Positions 40,568-49,636 are shown, counted from the stretch's first letter. The stretch: DNA of 64,000 bases from Faecalibacterium sp. (GCA_022652735.1 JALCRP010000002.1:62001-126000); one strand, 5' to 3'. Numbers and translations are program-made. The notes: generated from the sequence alone by a model not told the origin.

Positions 40568-42139
40568 GTGAAAAAAGTTCTGATTATCGGCGCGGGGCCG
40601 GCAGGCCTCACGGCCGGCTATGAGCTTGCCAAAAATAACGGCGAGTATGCGGTGACGATCCTTGAAGAAAGCGAGGAAGTGGGCGGCATTTCGCGCACGG
40701 TGCGCTATCACGGCAACCGCATGGACATCGGCGGCCACCGCTTTTTCTCGAAAGATCAAGAAGTGAACGCATGGTGGCAGAACATGATGCCGCTGCAGGG
40801 CAGCCCAACCTATGATGATAAAGTGCTGGGGCGTACGGGCACCCTTGCCCCCGGCGGGCCTGACCCGGAAACCGAGGACGCCGTGATGCTGGCGCGCAAC
40901 CGCGTTTCGCGCATCTACTACAAAAAGAAATTCTTCGATTATCCGGTCAAGATGAACGCCAACACCATCAAAAACATGGGATTGGGCACCACGATGCTGG
41001 CGGGCTTCAGCTACTTAAAAACGATTTTTGTCAAAAAGCCCGAGGATTCGCTCGAGAATTTTTACATTAACCGCTTTGGCAAAAAGCTGTACTCTATGTT
41101 CTTTGAAGGGTACACCGAAAAGCTGTGGGGGCGCCATCCGCGCGAGATTTCGGCAGATTGGGGCGCACAGCGCGTCAAGGGGCTTTCGATTGCAGCGATC
41201 TTGAAGGACATTTTTGCCAAGCTGCTGCCCGGCAAGCCGGACGCCGCCAAGGTGGAAACCTCGCTGATCGAGGAGTTCCACTACCCGAAATACGGCCCCG
41301 GCCAACTGTGGGAGACGGCCGCCGCGCGCTATACCGCGCTGGGCGGACTGCTGAAAAAGGGCTGCCGCGTAACCGCCGTGAACGCCGAGGGCGGCCATGT
41401 AACCAGCGTAAGCTATGTGTGCGAAGGCCGGGAATATACCGAGGCCGCCGACATCGTGATCTCCTCGATGCCGCTGAAAGACCTTGTGGCCGGCATGCAA
41501 AATGTGCCGGAACCGGTGCAGAAGATCGCCGCAGGGCTGCCGTACCGCGATTTTGTGACGGTGGGACTGCAGCTCGACGCTTTGCAGCTAAAGAACACGA
41601 CGAAGATCAAAACGCTCGATCAGCTCGTGCCCGATTGCTGGATCTACGTGCAGGATGTGGGCGTGAAGCTGGGCCGTATCCAGATCTTCAACAACTGGTC
41701 GCCCTATATGGTAAAGGACCCCGACCATACCGCATGGATCGGCCTCGAATACTTTTGCAGCGAGGGCGACAAATACTGGAATATGACGCCGGAACAGTGG
41801 AAAGACCTCGGCGCCGGCGAGCTTGTGCGCATGGGCGTGATCCGCAGCGCGGACGAAGTGCAGGATTATCACTGCGAAAAGGTAAAGAAAGCATATCCGG
41901 CCTATTTCGATACGTATGCCGAGATTGATACGCTGATCGGTTGGCTGAACGGCTTCGACAACCTGTACTGCGTGGGCCGCAACGGGCAGCACCGCTATAA
42001 CAATATGGATCACTCGATGGCGACATCGTTCGAGGCCGTGCGGGATATTTTGGCGGGCAGCACCAATAAGGAAAATATCTGGAAGGTTAATACCGAGCAG
42101 GAATATCACGAAGAAAAAACCGAAGCCGCATCCGTTTGA
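40568..42139 (+). CDS. FAD-dependent oxidoreductase, UDP-galactopyranose-mutase-like
   Basis: A 523-residue flavoprotein. The N-terminal dinucleotide motif is [21 protein letters not shown]. It continues with [30 protein letters not shown] and [30 protein letters not shown], where YTEKLWGR resembles the UGM motif YTxKQWGR. The C-terminus has [24 protein letters not shown], the FAD-closing segment of the amine-oxidase/UGM superfamily. It is often found in exopolysaccharide loci beside GtrA, as here. The exact reaction (sugar ring mutase, or a redox step on a nucleotide sugar) is not known. GTG 40568 follows GGAGGT. Confidence 0.85.
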   Translation: MKKVLIIGAGPAGLTAGYELAKNNGEYAVTILEESEEVGGISRTVRYHGNRMDIGGHRFFSKDQEVNAWWQNMMPLQGSPTYDDKVLGRTGTLAPGGPDPETEDAVMLARNRVSRIYYKKKFFDYPVKMNANTIKNMGLGTTMLAGFSYLKTIFVKKPEDSLENFYINRFGKKLYSMFFEGYTEKLWGRHPREISADWGAQRVKGLSIAAILKDIFAKLLPGKPDAAKVETSLIEEFHYPKYGPGQLWETAAARYTALGGLLKKGCRVTAVNAEGGHVTSVSYVCEGREYTEAADIVISSMPLKDLVAGMQNVPEPVQKIAAGLPYRDFVTVGLQLDALQLKNTTKIKTLDQLVPDCWIYVQDVGVKLGRIQIFNNWSPYMVKDPDHTAWIGLEYFCSEGDKYWNMTPEQWKDLGAGELVRMGVIRSADEVQDYHCEKVKKAYPAYFDTYAEIDTLIGWLNGFDNLYCVGRNGQHRYNNMDHSMATSFEAVRDILAGSTNKENIWKVNTEQEYHEEKTEAASV

Positions 42140-42168
42140 GCGAGTGCGCAGAAAGGCAGAAAAAACGC

Positions 42169-42624
42169 ATGATCGGCTGGGTAAAACAAATGTACCGCAA
42201 GTATGAGGAAGTGATCTCGTACCTGTTTTTCGGCGTACTGGCGACGGTGGTGAACATCGTTACCTATGCGCTGTGCGCCAACCTTTGGGGCATGGATACC
42301 TTTTGGGCCACAACAGTGGCGTGGGTGGCCGGCGTACTGTTCGCCTACGGCACAAACCGCACATGGGTGTTCCGCAGCAAAACAAAAGGCATGGCGGCCG
42401 TAAAGGAGTTCTTTCTTTTTGTGGGCTGCCGGCTCATCACGTATTTTACGGATGTGCTGTTTATGCTGGCGGCAGTCGATTGGTTCGGCGCGGCGTATGT
42501 GCCCGCCGAATATGCCGCCCTTTGGGGCCTTGCGGCCAAGGTGGCCAGCAATGTGATCGTCGTGATCCTGAACTACATTTTTAGCAAGCTTTTGATTTTT
42601 GCCAAGAAAACCGAGAAAAAATAA
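42169..42624 (+). CDS. GtrA family membrane protein
   Basis: A 151-residue protein with four membrane segments: EEVISYLFFGVLATVVNIVTYALC, TTVAWVAGVLFAYGTNRTWVF, EFFLFVGCRLITYFTDVLFML and a last one near VASNVIVVILNYIFSKLLIF. NRTWVF and NYIFSKLLIF are GtrA signatures. GtrA proteins are thought to flip or help flip lipid-linked sugars. The start is ATG 42169 (AAAGG upstream at moderate distance); TTG 42136, overlapping the previous stop, is an alternative. It ends the polysaccharide locus. Confidence 0.88.
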   Translation: MIGWVKQMYRKYEEVISYLFFGVLATVVNIVTYALCANLWGMDTFWATTVAWVAGVLFAYGTNRTWVFRSKTKGMAAVKEFFLFVGCRLITYFTDVLFMLAAVDWFGAAYVPAEYAALWGLAAKVASNVIVVILNYIFSKLLIFAKKTEKK

Positions 42625-42704
42625 CGGCGGCTTTTGCCGCGCCCATCCGCCCGCGCAGGGCACATACAGAGCACGAAGGCTCTGAGAAAGATAGGAAAAC
42701 AGCC

Positions 42705-43286
42705 ATGAAAGAACTGGAAGAGCGCATCCAAAAGGACGGCAACGTCCGCGAAGGCAACATCCTCAAGGTCGACAGCTTTTTGAACCACCAGTTGGACATT
42801 GGCCTGCTGGACGACATCGGTGCGGAATTCTACCGCCTTTATCAGGACGCCGGCATCAATAAAATCGTCACGATCGAAGCCTCGGGCATCGCCATCGCTT
42901 CGCTGGCGGCGCGCTACTTCCATGTGCCGGTGGTGTTTGCGAAAAAGGCGAAAAGCCGCAATCTTGACGGCGATTTGTACACCAGCGTGGTGCATTCGTT
43001 TACTTACGGCAAGGATTATAACGTCACGCTTTCAAAGAAGTTTTTGCATGCGGAAGATACTGTGCTGCTGATCGACGACTTTTTGGCGGACGGTAAGGCA
43101 ATGGACGGCCTTTTGGACATCTGCGCACAGGCCGGCGCCAAAGTGGCCGGCTGCGGCATCTGCATCGAGAAGGGCTTTCAGCCGGGCGGGGCGCGCCTGC
43201 GCGGGCGCGGCATCCGCGTAGAGAGCCTTGCCATTGTCGAAAGCATGGATGCGGCCACAGGCAAGCTCTGCTTCCGCGCACAGTAA
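42705..43286 (+). CDS. xpt: Xanthine phosphoribosyltransferase
   Basis: A 193-residue enzyme that turns xanthine and PRPP into XMP in purine salvage. VREGNILKVDSFLNHQLDIGLL at the N-terminus and VTIEASGIAIASLAARYFHVPVVFAKKAK are family blocks. The PRPP loop is VLLIDDFLADGKA (residues 120-132). No purine riboswitch is visible in the 80 bases upstream, unlike many Firmicutes xpt genes, and no pbuX permease follows. Confidence 0.95.
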   Translation: MKELEERIQKDGNVREGNILKVDSFLNHQLDIGLLDDIGAEFYRLYQDAGINKIVTIEASGIAIASLAARYFHVPVVFAKKAKSRNLDGDLYTSVVHSFTYGKDYNVTLSKKFLHAEDTVLLIDDFLADGKAMDGLLDICAQAGAKVAGCGICIEKGFQPGGARLRGRGIRVESLAIVESMDAATGKLCFRAQ

Positions 43287-43291
43287 CATGG

Positions 43292-43316
43292 AAAAGCCGC
43301 CCGCAAGGCGGCTTTT
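43292..43316 (+). terminator. Terminator after xpt
   Basis: AAAAGCCGCC (43292-43301) pairs with GGCGGCTTTT (43307-43316). It lies before the DUF5662 gene, whose promoter was not identified. Confidence 0.85.
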
Positions 43317-43395
43317 TGCAAAGCACGAAAAACGGCGAAAACCGGGCCGCCTGCGGCCGCAAAAACGGCGCGCCGAAAAGCAGGAGGGAGAACTT

Positions 43396-43938
43396 TTGCA
43401 TATCTGGGGCCACTTCAAAACCATCACAAAGCATAAGTTGCTTGTGATGAAGCACTGCTTTGCCTGCGGCATGTACGGGCAGGGGCTGCGGCACGATTTA
43501 AGCAAATATTCGCCCGTGGAATTTTGGAACGGCTGCCGCTACTGGCAGGGCGACCACAGCCCTAACGAGGCCGAGCGCCGCGCCAAGGGCTATTCGGCCG
43601 CGTGGCTGCACCACAAGGGCCGTAACAAGCACCATCTCGAATATTGGATCGACTATACCGCCGACGGAGACCACAGCATGGGCGGCATGAAGATGCCGCT
43701 TCGGTATGTGTGCGAGATGCTGTGCGACCGTGTGGCCGCCAGCGAAAACTATATGGGCGATGCCTATACCGATGCGGCCCCGTGGGAATATTACGCCCGC
43801 AGCCGCGGCCACTATATCCTTCACCCCGAAACACGCGCCCTGCTGGAAAAGCTGCTGTTGATGGTGCGCGACGAGGGGCAGGCAAAAACCTATGCATATA
43901 TCCGGCGCCTGCTAAAACAAACCACAAAATTTGAATAA
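43396..43938 (+). CDS. DUF5662 family protein
   Basis: A 180-residue protein with no signal or membrane segment. IWGHFKTITKHKLLVMKHCFACGMYGQGLRHDLSKYSPVEF and WLHHKGRNKHHLEYWIDY are the signature of DUF5662, a family of unknown function. The many conserved His and Asp residues (HDLSKYS, HHKGRNKHH) suggest a metal site similar to HD-type hydrolases, by inference. The start is TTG 43396, 5 bases after AGGAGGGAG; an ATG in frame at 43285 would give an unlike 37-residue extension that runs through the xpt terminator. Confidence 0.8.
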   Translation: MHIWGHFKTITKHKLLVMKHCFACGMYGQGLRHDLSKYSPVEFWNGCRYWQGDHSPNEAERRAKGYSAAWLHHKGRNKHHLEYWIDYTADGDHSMGGMKMPLRYVCEMLCDRVAASENYMGDAYTDAAPWEYYARSRGHYILHPETRALLEKLLLMVRDEGQAKTYAYIRRLLKQTTKFE

Positions 43939-43946
43939 AAATACGA

Positions 43947-43983
43947 AGCCGCCTGTATGGGAAAGCCATGCGGGCGGCTTTTA
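43947..43983 (+). terminator. Terminator after the DUF5662 gene
   Basis: A 14-bp stem, AGCCGCCTGTATGG (43947-43960) with CCATGCGGGCGGCT (43966-43979), followed by TTTT. Confidence 0.88.
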
Positions 43984-44031
43984 CGTGTACACGACAGAAA
44001 CACACAAACAAGCGATACAAAATGAGTGTGT

Positions 44032-44163
44032 TTGACACAAATACAGAACCGTTGTAAATATAAACAAATGTGCTCGCAAGGTGTACATGTTTTTTTGCTA
44101 TCTGCCAAACTTTTCCGTTCGGGCCTGGATTTGCTGGACTTTACTTTTCTAATGTGCTATAAA
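44032..44163 (+). promoter_or_regulatory. Promoter region of the liv operon
   Basis: Two candidates. The downstream one is better: TGGACT (44135-44140), 17 bases, then TGCTATAAA with hexamer 44158-44163 (extended -10). An upstream TTGACA (44032-44037) has only TAAATA (44055-44060) 17 bases later. The 307-base gap holds these, the DUF5662 terminator and a leader hairpin. Confidence 0.55.
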
Positions 44164-44176
44164 AAACACAGTAAAT

Positions 44177-44230
44177 CCCGCACGGCAATGGAGCTTTTGA
44201 GGGTTCTTTGGGTGCGGGGTTGTTTTTTTA
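44177..44230 (+). promoter_or_regulatory. Leader hairpin with T-run before livJ (possible attenuator)
   Basis: CCCGCAC (44177-44183) pairs with GTGCGGG (44212-44218), followed by GTTGTTTTTTT, only 16 bases before the livJ ATG. It looks like a terminator inside the leader. No branched-chain-codon leader peptide was found. Confidence 0.5.
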
Positions 44231-44245
44231 GAGGGGGATTTTACT

Positions 44246-45451
44246 ATGAAAGCGTACATTTCTCGTCGTGATTTTCTCAAGGTATCCGGCGCGGCCGCAA
44301 CAGTTCTGGCTCTGGCAGGCTGTGGCTCTTCTAACGGCAACGCAGCTTCCGGCCCGGTCATCAAAGTAGGCGTGTTTGAGCCGGCTTCCGGCGATAACGG
44401 CGCCGGCGGCAAGCAGGAGGTGCTGGGCATCGAGTATGCCAACTCTGTTGCGCCGACGGTCGATGTCAACGGCCAGACCTACAACATTCAGCTTGTTGAG
44501 GTAGATAACCAATCCTCTACCGATAAGGCGGTTTCTGCCGCACAGGAGCTGGTTTCCAAGGGCGTCAGCGTTGTGCTGGGCACCTACGGCTCCGGCTGCG
44601 CGATCGCGGCGGCGCCTACGTTCCAAGCTGCTTCCATCCCGGCAATCGGCTGCTCGTGCACGAACCCGGCCGTTACGCAGGATAACCCGTATTACTTCCG
44701 TGTGTGCTTCCTCGATCCGTTCCAGGGCTCTGTTATGGCGAACTTCGCCAAGGATCAGTTCAGCGCGAAGAGCGCATATGTGCTGACGATGCTGGGCGAA
44801 GATTACGGCTCCGGCCTCGGCACCTACTTCACCAATGCCTTTAAGGAGCTGGGCGGCACCGTTACCTCTGAGCAGTTCCCGGATGGTAACTCTGATTTCT
44901 CCGCCTATATCCAGAACGCCATGAAGGCCAACGCGGATGTGATCTTTGCGCCGTCGTCCACGACGTATGCCGCGCAGATCATCACGCAGGCCGCCTCTGC
45001 GGGCTACGATAAGCCGATCCTCGCGGGCGATACATGGGAATCCAGCGTCATCCTCGATGCGCAGAACGGCACGAGCGAGCAGGTTTACTGCTCGACCTTC
45101 TTCGATGAAAACGACGATTCCGGCGAGGCTTCGGCTTTCGTTAAGGGCTTTAAGGAATGGCTGAATGCCGATAAGCAGAACCTCACGAACAACGGCGGCA
45201 ACGACATCGTTGCGGCGGTTTCTGCGCTGGGCTATGACGCTTACATGTCGGCTGTCGAGGCCATCAAGATCGCCAAATCCACCGAAGGCTCTGCCATCAA
45301 GGATGCGATCTTCCAAGTGAATTACGACGGCGTTACGGGCAACATCACGTTCGACCAAACGACCGGCGACGCCAATAAGACGATGGCTTACATCAAGCAG
45401 GCCAAGGACGGTGCGTTCGCCTTTGTCAAGACACAGTCTGTCGAGGGCTGA
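44246..45451 (+). CDS. livJ: Branched-chain amino-acid ABC transporter binding lipoprotein
   Basis: A 401-residue periplasmic-binding-type I protein. The N-terminus MKAYISRRDFLKVSGAA has a twin-arginine motif (Arg7-Arg8) and the lipobox LALAGC gives Cys26. The mature part has IKVGVFEPASGDNGAGGKQEVLGIEYAN, VDNQSSTDKAVSAAQELVSKGVSVVLG and FAPSSTTYAAQIITQAASAGYDKPILAG, all typical of LivJ/LivK and related receptors. It binds Leu/Ile/Val or related solutes at the outer membrane face. AGGGGGA precedes the ATG. First gene of livJHMGF. Confidence 0.93.
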   Translation: MKAYISRRDFLKVSGAAATVLALAGCGSSNGNAASGPVIKVGVFEPASGDNGAGGKQEVLGIEYANSVAPTVDVNGQTYNIQLVEVDNQSSTDKAVSAAQELVSKGVSVVLGTYGSGCAIAAAPTFQAASIPAIGCSCTNPAVTQDNPYYFRVCFLDPFQGSVMANFAKDQFSAKSAYVLTMLGEDYGSGLGTYFTNAFKELGGTVTSEQFPDGNSDFSAYIQNAMKANADVIFAPSSTTYAAQIITQAASAGYDKPILAGDTWESSVILDAQNGTSEQVYCSTFFDENDDSGEASAFVKGFKEWLNADKQNLTNNGGNDIVAAVSALGYDAYMSAVEAIKIAKSTEGSAIKDAIFQVNYDGVTGNITFDQTTGDANKTMAYIKQAKDGAFAFVKTQSVEG

Positions 45452-45551
45452 TTTTTCCCCGCATAACCGAATCGCTTTTGCAAAACGCAGGCAGGGCTGG
45501 TTCCCCGCCTGCGCTTTGCTTGTCAAAACTCTAAAGTTGGAGGTGGCCTCT

Positions 45552-46430
45552 ATGGTCGCAAAGATCCTGCCTTACATTCTGTCGGGCATCTCCGTGGGCG
45601 GGCAGTATGCTCTGATCGCCATTGGCTACACGATGGTGTACGGCATCCTGCGCCTGATTAACTTCGCACACGGCGATATTTTTACCGTTGCCGGCTTTTT
45701 GATGGTGTACCTGACAGCGAGCCTGCCGCTTGCGGTATCCGCGCCGCTTGTCATTCTGGCAACGGTTCTGCTGGGCGTGGGCGTCGAAAAGATCGCCTAT
45801 AAGCCGCTGCGCACGGCGCCGCGTATGTCCGTGATGATCTCGGCCATCGGCATGTCGTACCTGCTGCAAAACCTGATGTGGTATGTAACGGGCGGCCTTG
45901 CCAAGCAGTATCCTACGCTGCCGTGGATCAGCGATACCGTAACCGTGCTGGGCTGCCAAACCAAGCGTGTGACAATCGTAACGCCGTTTTTGGTGATTGC
46001 GCTGGTGATCGCGCTGGTGGCACTGATCCAAAAAACAAAAATCGGCATGGCCATGCGCGCCGCTTCGCGTGATTTTGAGACAGCCCAGCTGATGGGCATC
46101 AAGATCAACAGCGTCATCAGCTTTACCTTTGCGGTAGGCAGCTTTCTGGCGGCCATCGGCTCGATGCTGTACTTCTCCAACTATACGGCCGTTACGCCGA
46201 CGGTCGGCGCAATGCCCGGTTTGAAAGCCTTTGTCGCGGCCGTGTTCGGCGGCATCGGCTCAATCCCCGGCGCGGTGATCGGCGGCTTTATCATCGGCAT
46301 CTGCGAAAGCCTTATCAAGGGCACCGGCGCAACAACCTTCAGCGATGCCTTCACCTTTGCGCTGCTGATTGTGGTGTTGGCCGTAAAGCCGACGGGCCTG
46401 TTCAGCGAAAATCTGACGGAGAAGGTGTGA
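45552..46430 (+). CDS. livH: Branched-chain amino-acid ABC transporter permease LivH
   Basis: A 292-residue permease with about eight membrane segments. GISVGGQYALIAIGYTMVYGILRLINFAHGDIFTVAGF at the N-terminus is the LivH signature; ASRDFETAQLMGIKINSVISFTFAVGS is the coupling region and AVFGGIGSIPGAVIGGFIIG the conserved C-terminal block. GGAGGT lies 9 bases before the ATG; the longer frame to 45411 runs into livJ and is rejected. The gap of 100 bases to livJ may hold a processing hairpin (GCAGGC/GCCTGC near 45487-45512). Confidence 0.93.
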   Translation: MVAKILPYILSGISVGGQYALIAIGYTMVYGILRLINFAHGDIFTVAGFLMVYLTASLPLAVSAPLVILATVLLGVGVEKIAYKPLRTAPRMSVMISAIGMSYLLQNLMWYVTGGLAKQYPTLPWISDTVTVLGCQTKRVTIVTPFLVIALVIALVALIQKTKIGMAMRAASRDFETAQLMGIKINSVISFTFAVGSFLAAIGSMLYFSNYTAVTPTVGAMPGLKAFVAAVFGGIGSIPGAVIGGFIIGICESLIKGTGATTFSDAFTFALLIVVLAVKPTGLFSENLTEKV

Positions 46431-46433
46431 CGT

Positions 46434-47624
46434 ATGAAACAGAAAAACATGAAACGTACCCTAACCGCCGCCGCGCTGCTGGTGGGGCTTTTGATTGTCC
46501 TGCTGCTGCTCGATAACCTGCCGTTTATCCCGGCGATGCTGCTGACGGTGCTGCGCAAAGGCGCGATCTACGCACTGGTGGCTGTCTCGATGAACCTTTT
46601 GAACGGCTTTACGGGCCTGTTTAGCTTAGGGCAGGCCGGTTTTATGCTGCTGGGCGCCTATACATACGCGATCCTCACCGTGCCGGTAGGCAATCAGGCG
46701 GCCGTGTATCAGCGCTACACAAACGGCGGCATCGGCTTTTCCGTCACAGAGGCGCTTTCGGGCGCTTTGGGCGGCTTTGGGCTGTTGCTGGGCGTTATCT
46801 TCTGCCTGCTGCTGGGCGGCATCGTGGCGGCCGGGTTTGCCTATCTGATCGGCCTGCCGGTGTTGAAGCTGAAAAGCGATTATCTCGCCATCGCCACGCT
46901 GGGCTTTGCCGAGATCATCCGCGCCGTGGTACAGTACGAGGGCCTTGGCCCCGTAACCAACGGCTCGAACCTGCTGTACGGCTTTACAAGCTTTACCGAC
47001 TTTACAATTTACGCCGGGAACGCGACGATCCACCTCGAAACGGTGATGCCTTTCCTGTTCTCGGGCGCATGCATTGCCATCATTCTGCTGCTGATTAATT
47101 CCACCTACGGGCGCGCCTTCAAGGCCATCCGCGACGATGAGATCGCGGCGGAAGCAATGGGCATCAACCTTGCCCATCATAAGCGCCTTTCGTTTGTCAT
47201 CAGCTCGTTTTTTGCGGGCATTTCCGGCGCGCTGCTGGCAATGTATCAGGCCAGCGTACAGGCCACGACCTTCAAATCTTCGATGACTTACGAGATTCTG
47301 TTGATCGTCGTGATCGGCGGCATCGGCTCGGTGTCCGGCTCGATTCTCGCATCGTTCTTGTTCATCGGCTGCTCGGAGTGGCTGCTGCGCTTTTTGGATA
47401 ATGAAACGTATATCGGCAGCTTCAAAGTGCCGCTGTTGCGCTCAGGCTTCCGTATGGTCGTGTTCAGCGTCATCATCATGTGCGTTGTGCTGTTCTTCCG
47501 CCGCGGTATCATGGGCGACAAAGAGCTGACGCTGGATTCCGTGAAAAAGCTGCCGCAGCGCATCGCTTCTCTTTTTACGAAAAAAGGGAAAGGCTCGGCT
47601 GAGAAGGGGGGCGCTGCACAGTGA
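46434..47624 (+). CDS. livM: Branched-chain amino-acid ABC transporter permease LivM
   Basis: A 396-residue permease, the partner of LivH. MNLLNGFTGLFSLGQAGFMLLGAYTYA is the LivM signature; PVLKLKSDYLAIATLGFAEIIR, AFKAIRDDEIAAEAMGINLAHHKRLSFVISSFFAGISGAL and IVVIGGIGSVSGSILASFLF are further conserved blocks. The C-terminus has a basic, Lys/Gly-rich tail of about 25 residues. It starts 3 bases after livH and overlaps livG by four bases. Confidence 0.93.
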   Translation: MKQKNMKRTLTAAALLVGLLIVLLLLDNLPFIPAMLLTVLRKGAIYALVAVSMNLLNGFTGLFSLGQAGFMLLGAYTYAILTVPVGNQAAVYQRYTNGGIGFSVTEALSGALGGFGLLLGVIFCLLLGGIVAAGFAYLIGLPVLKLKSDYLAIATLGFAEIIRAVVQYEGLGPVTNGSNLLYGFTSFTDFTIYAGNATIHLETVMPFLFSGACIAIILLLINSTYGRAFKAIRDDEIAAEAMGINLAHHKRLSFVISSFFAGISGALLAMYQASVQATTFKSSMTYEILLIVVIGGIGSVSGSILASFLFIGCSEWLLRFLDNETYIGSFKVPLLRSGFRMVVFSVIIMCVVLFFRRGIMGDKELTLDSVKKLPQRIASLFTKKGKGSAEKGGAAQ

Positions 47625-48469
47625 GCGACAAGAAAAATATTCTGAAAATCGAAAACGTCACGATGCAGTTCGGCGGCGTCGTGGCCGTCGATAACCTGAA
47701 CCTCGAAGTAAACGAAGGCGAGATTGTTTCGCTGATCGGCCCGAACGGCGCCGGAAAAACGACGGCGTTCAACGTGGTAACGGGCGTGTATGCGCCCACA
47801 AACGGCTGCGTCTATTTCAACGGCGAGCGCATTATTGAGAACCACCCGCACGGAAAAATGAAGAAGCTTTATAAGGGCGAGCATGCCGAAGAATATCCGC
47901 GCGCGCTGGCCCCGACGCCGGACGTTGTCACGGTACGCGGCATTGCGCGCACCTTCCAGAATATCCGCCTGTGGAAGAGCCAGACCGTGTTTGAAAACGT
48001 TCTGATCGCCAAACACTGCCGCCGCTCGGCGGGGCTTTTGAGCGCGATTTTCCGCGTGAATGCGCCGGAGGAAAAACTTCAGCGCGAAGAGTGCGAGCAC
48101 TTATTAGAAGTGCTTGGGCTTGAGGATGTGCGCAACGAGCTGGCAACCAGCCTGCCCTATGGCCAGCAGCGCCGCGTCGAGATTGCGCGCGCCTTGGCGA
48201 CAAACCCGCAGCTTTTGCTGCTGGATGAGCCGGCCGCCGGCATGAACCCGCAGGAGACGGCCGAGCTGACAAACTTTATTGCCCGCATCCGCGATGAATT
48301 CCATCTGACTGTTTTTATGATCGAGCATCATATGGATCTCGTGATGGATATTTCTGACCGCATCTATGTGCTGGATTTCGGCAAGCTGATCGCACAGGGT
48401 ACGCCGGAAGAAGTACAGAACAATCCCGAAGTAATCAAGGCGTATCTGGGGGTGGACGAAAATGCTTGA
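47621..48469 (+). CDS. livG: Branched-chain amino-acid ABC transporter ATPase LivG
   Basis: A 282-residue ATPase. Walker A is GPNGAGKTTAFN, the signature is LPYGQQRRVEIARAL (LPYG form of LivG), Walker B is LLLLDEPAAGMNP, and the H-loop is IEHH. The Q-loop region RGIARTFQNIRLWKSQTVFENVLIAKH is typical. The GTG start at 47621 overlaps the livM stop. It partners LivF on the permease pair. Confidence 0.94.
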   Translation: MSDKKNILKIENVTMQFGGVVAVDNLNLEVNEGEIVSLIGPNGAGKTTAFNVVTGVYAPTNGCVYFNGERIIENHPHGKMKKLYKGEHAEEYPRALAPTPDVVTVRGIARTFQNIRLWKSQTVFENVLIAKHCRRSAGLLSAIFRVNAPEEKLQREECEHLLEVLGLEDVRNELATSLPYGQQRRVEIARALATNPQLLLLDEPAAGMNPQETAELTNFIARIRDEFHLTVFMIEHHMDLVMDISDRIYVLDFGKLIAQGTPEEVQNNPEVIKAYLGVDENA

Positions 48470-49175
48470 GATCAAAGATCTGCATGTCTCCTACGGCGGC
48501 ATCCACGCGCTGCGCGGCGTTTCGCTCACGGTGCCGGATGGCAAAATCGTCACGCTGATCGGCGCAAACGGGGCTGGCAAATCAACCCTGCTGCGCACCA
48601 TCTCTGGCCTTGTCAAAGCAGAAAGCGGCTCGGTGCAGATGGATGGCAAAGAGCTTTTGAGCCAGCCGATCGACCGCATTATCGCCGAGGGCATCGCGAT
48701 GGCGCCGGAAGGCCGCCGCGTGTTTGCCGATTTGACAGTACTGGAAAATTTGAAGATCGGCGCATACTTGCGCAACGATAAAGAGCAGATCGAAAAGGAC
48801 CTGAAATGGATCTACTCGTTGTTCCCGCGGCTGGAGGAGCGCAGCTGGCAGATGGCCGGCACCCTTTCCGGCGGCGAGCAGCAGATGCTGGCCGTGGGCC
48901 GCGCGCTGATGAGCCGCCCGAAAATTTTGATGCTGGATGAGCCGAGCCTTGGCTTGGCGCCGATTGTCGTAAAAGAAATTTTCGACATTATCCGCAAGGT
49001 GAACGCCGACGGCATCACGGTGCTTTTGATTGAGCAGAACGCGAACATGGCGCTGAAGGTGGCCGATATAGCCTATGTGCTGGAAACCGGCAACCTCACC
49101 ATGAGCGGCACGGGCGCCGAGCTGCTGGCCGACGAGCACGTGAAAGAAGCCTACTTGGGCAAACAGAAAAAGTAA
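48462..49175 (+). CDS. livF: Branched-chain amino-acid ABC transporter ATPase LivF
   Basis: A 237-residue ATPase. Walker A is GANGAGKSTLL, the signature is LSGGEQQMLAVGRAL, Walker B is ILMLDEPSLGLAPI, and the H-loop region is LLIEQNANMALKVAD (EQN in place of His, typical of LivF). MAPEGRRVFADLTVLENL is another family block. It overlaps livG by 8 bases and ends the operon before a strong terminator. Confidence 0.95.
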   Translation: MLEIKDLHVSYGGIHALRGVSLTVPDGKIVTLIGANGAGKSTLLRTISGLVKAESGSVQMDGKELLSQPIDRIIAEGIAMAPEGRRVFADLTVLENLKIGAYLRNDKEQIEKDLKWIYSLFPRLEERSWQMAGTLSGGEQQMLAVGRALMSRPKILMLDEPSLGLAPIVVKEIFDIIRKVNADGITVLLIEQNANMALKVADIAYVLETGNLTMSGTGAELLADEHVKEAYLGKQKK

Positions 49176-49197
49176 CGGCAGCGGCCGTTTGCTATGC

Positions 49198-49242
49198 AGG
49201 AGCGCCTGCCCCAAAGAAATAAGGGGTGGGCGCTCCTTTTTT
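49198..49242 (+). terminator. Terminator of the liv operon
   Basis: AGGAGCGCC (49198-49206) pairs with GGCGCTCCT (49229-49237), with CCCC/GGGG inside, then six T. Confidence 0.9.
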
Positions 49243-49636
49243 GGCGATTGCCCCTCTATTTATACACATATTGCATTAATTACAGAAGGCATATAAAGAG
49301 AAAACATAGAGAAATGGCCGATTTCATTGCATTTTTGAATTGGAACAATCCCTAGAGGATAAATTCATGAGCAAAAGCAGCGACACAAAAAGGGAAAAAG
49401 CCATACAACACAAAAAACAACAAAGAGAAATTCCGATTTAACGCACTATTTCTACAAAATGGCGAGGAATGAAAAAATCGAATTGTGAAATATGCGGATT
49501 CTTTTTCGGGCAAAAAAAGAGTATGATAATACACATCCCCAGATGCATTGCGCCCTGTAAAAGGCGGCAAAGTTTTTCCGGAAATGAAAAGCCGGCGGCG
49601 CGTTTTGTGCGCATAGGCCGGTGGTGAGGAGCAAAA
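49243..49636. other. AT-rich intergenic stretch
   Basis: About 390 bases, clearly richer in A+T than the flanks. It holds a possible 24-codon ORF (49367-49441) and a -10-like GATAAT near 49525 that could serve the DUF4097 gene; no good -35 box was found. A Gly/Cys-rich hairpin (GCCGGCGGCG with related C-rich sequence) lies near 49589. No known RNA family was recognised. Confidence 0.4.
49367..49441 (+). CDS. Possible very small ORF, 24 codons
   Basis: ATG at 49367 follows AGAGGAT by 6 bases and runs 24 codons to TAA, ending KQQREIPI. The product would be highly charged and basic. It may be chance in AT-rich sequence; no homology is recognised. Confidence 0.2.
   Translation: MSKSSDTKREKAIQHKKQQREIPI

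Noticed and set aside
42625..42704. Purine riboswitch before xpt
   Set aside because: The 80 bases lack the conserved three-way-junction sequences of purine riboswitches.
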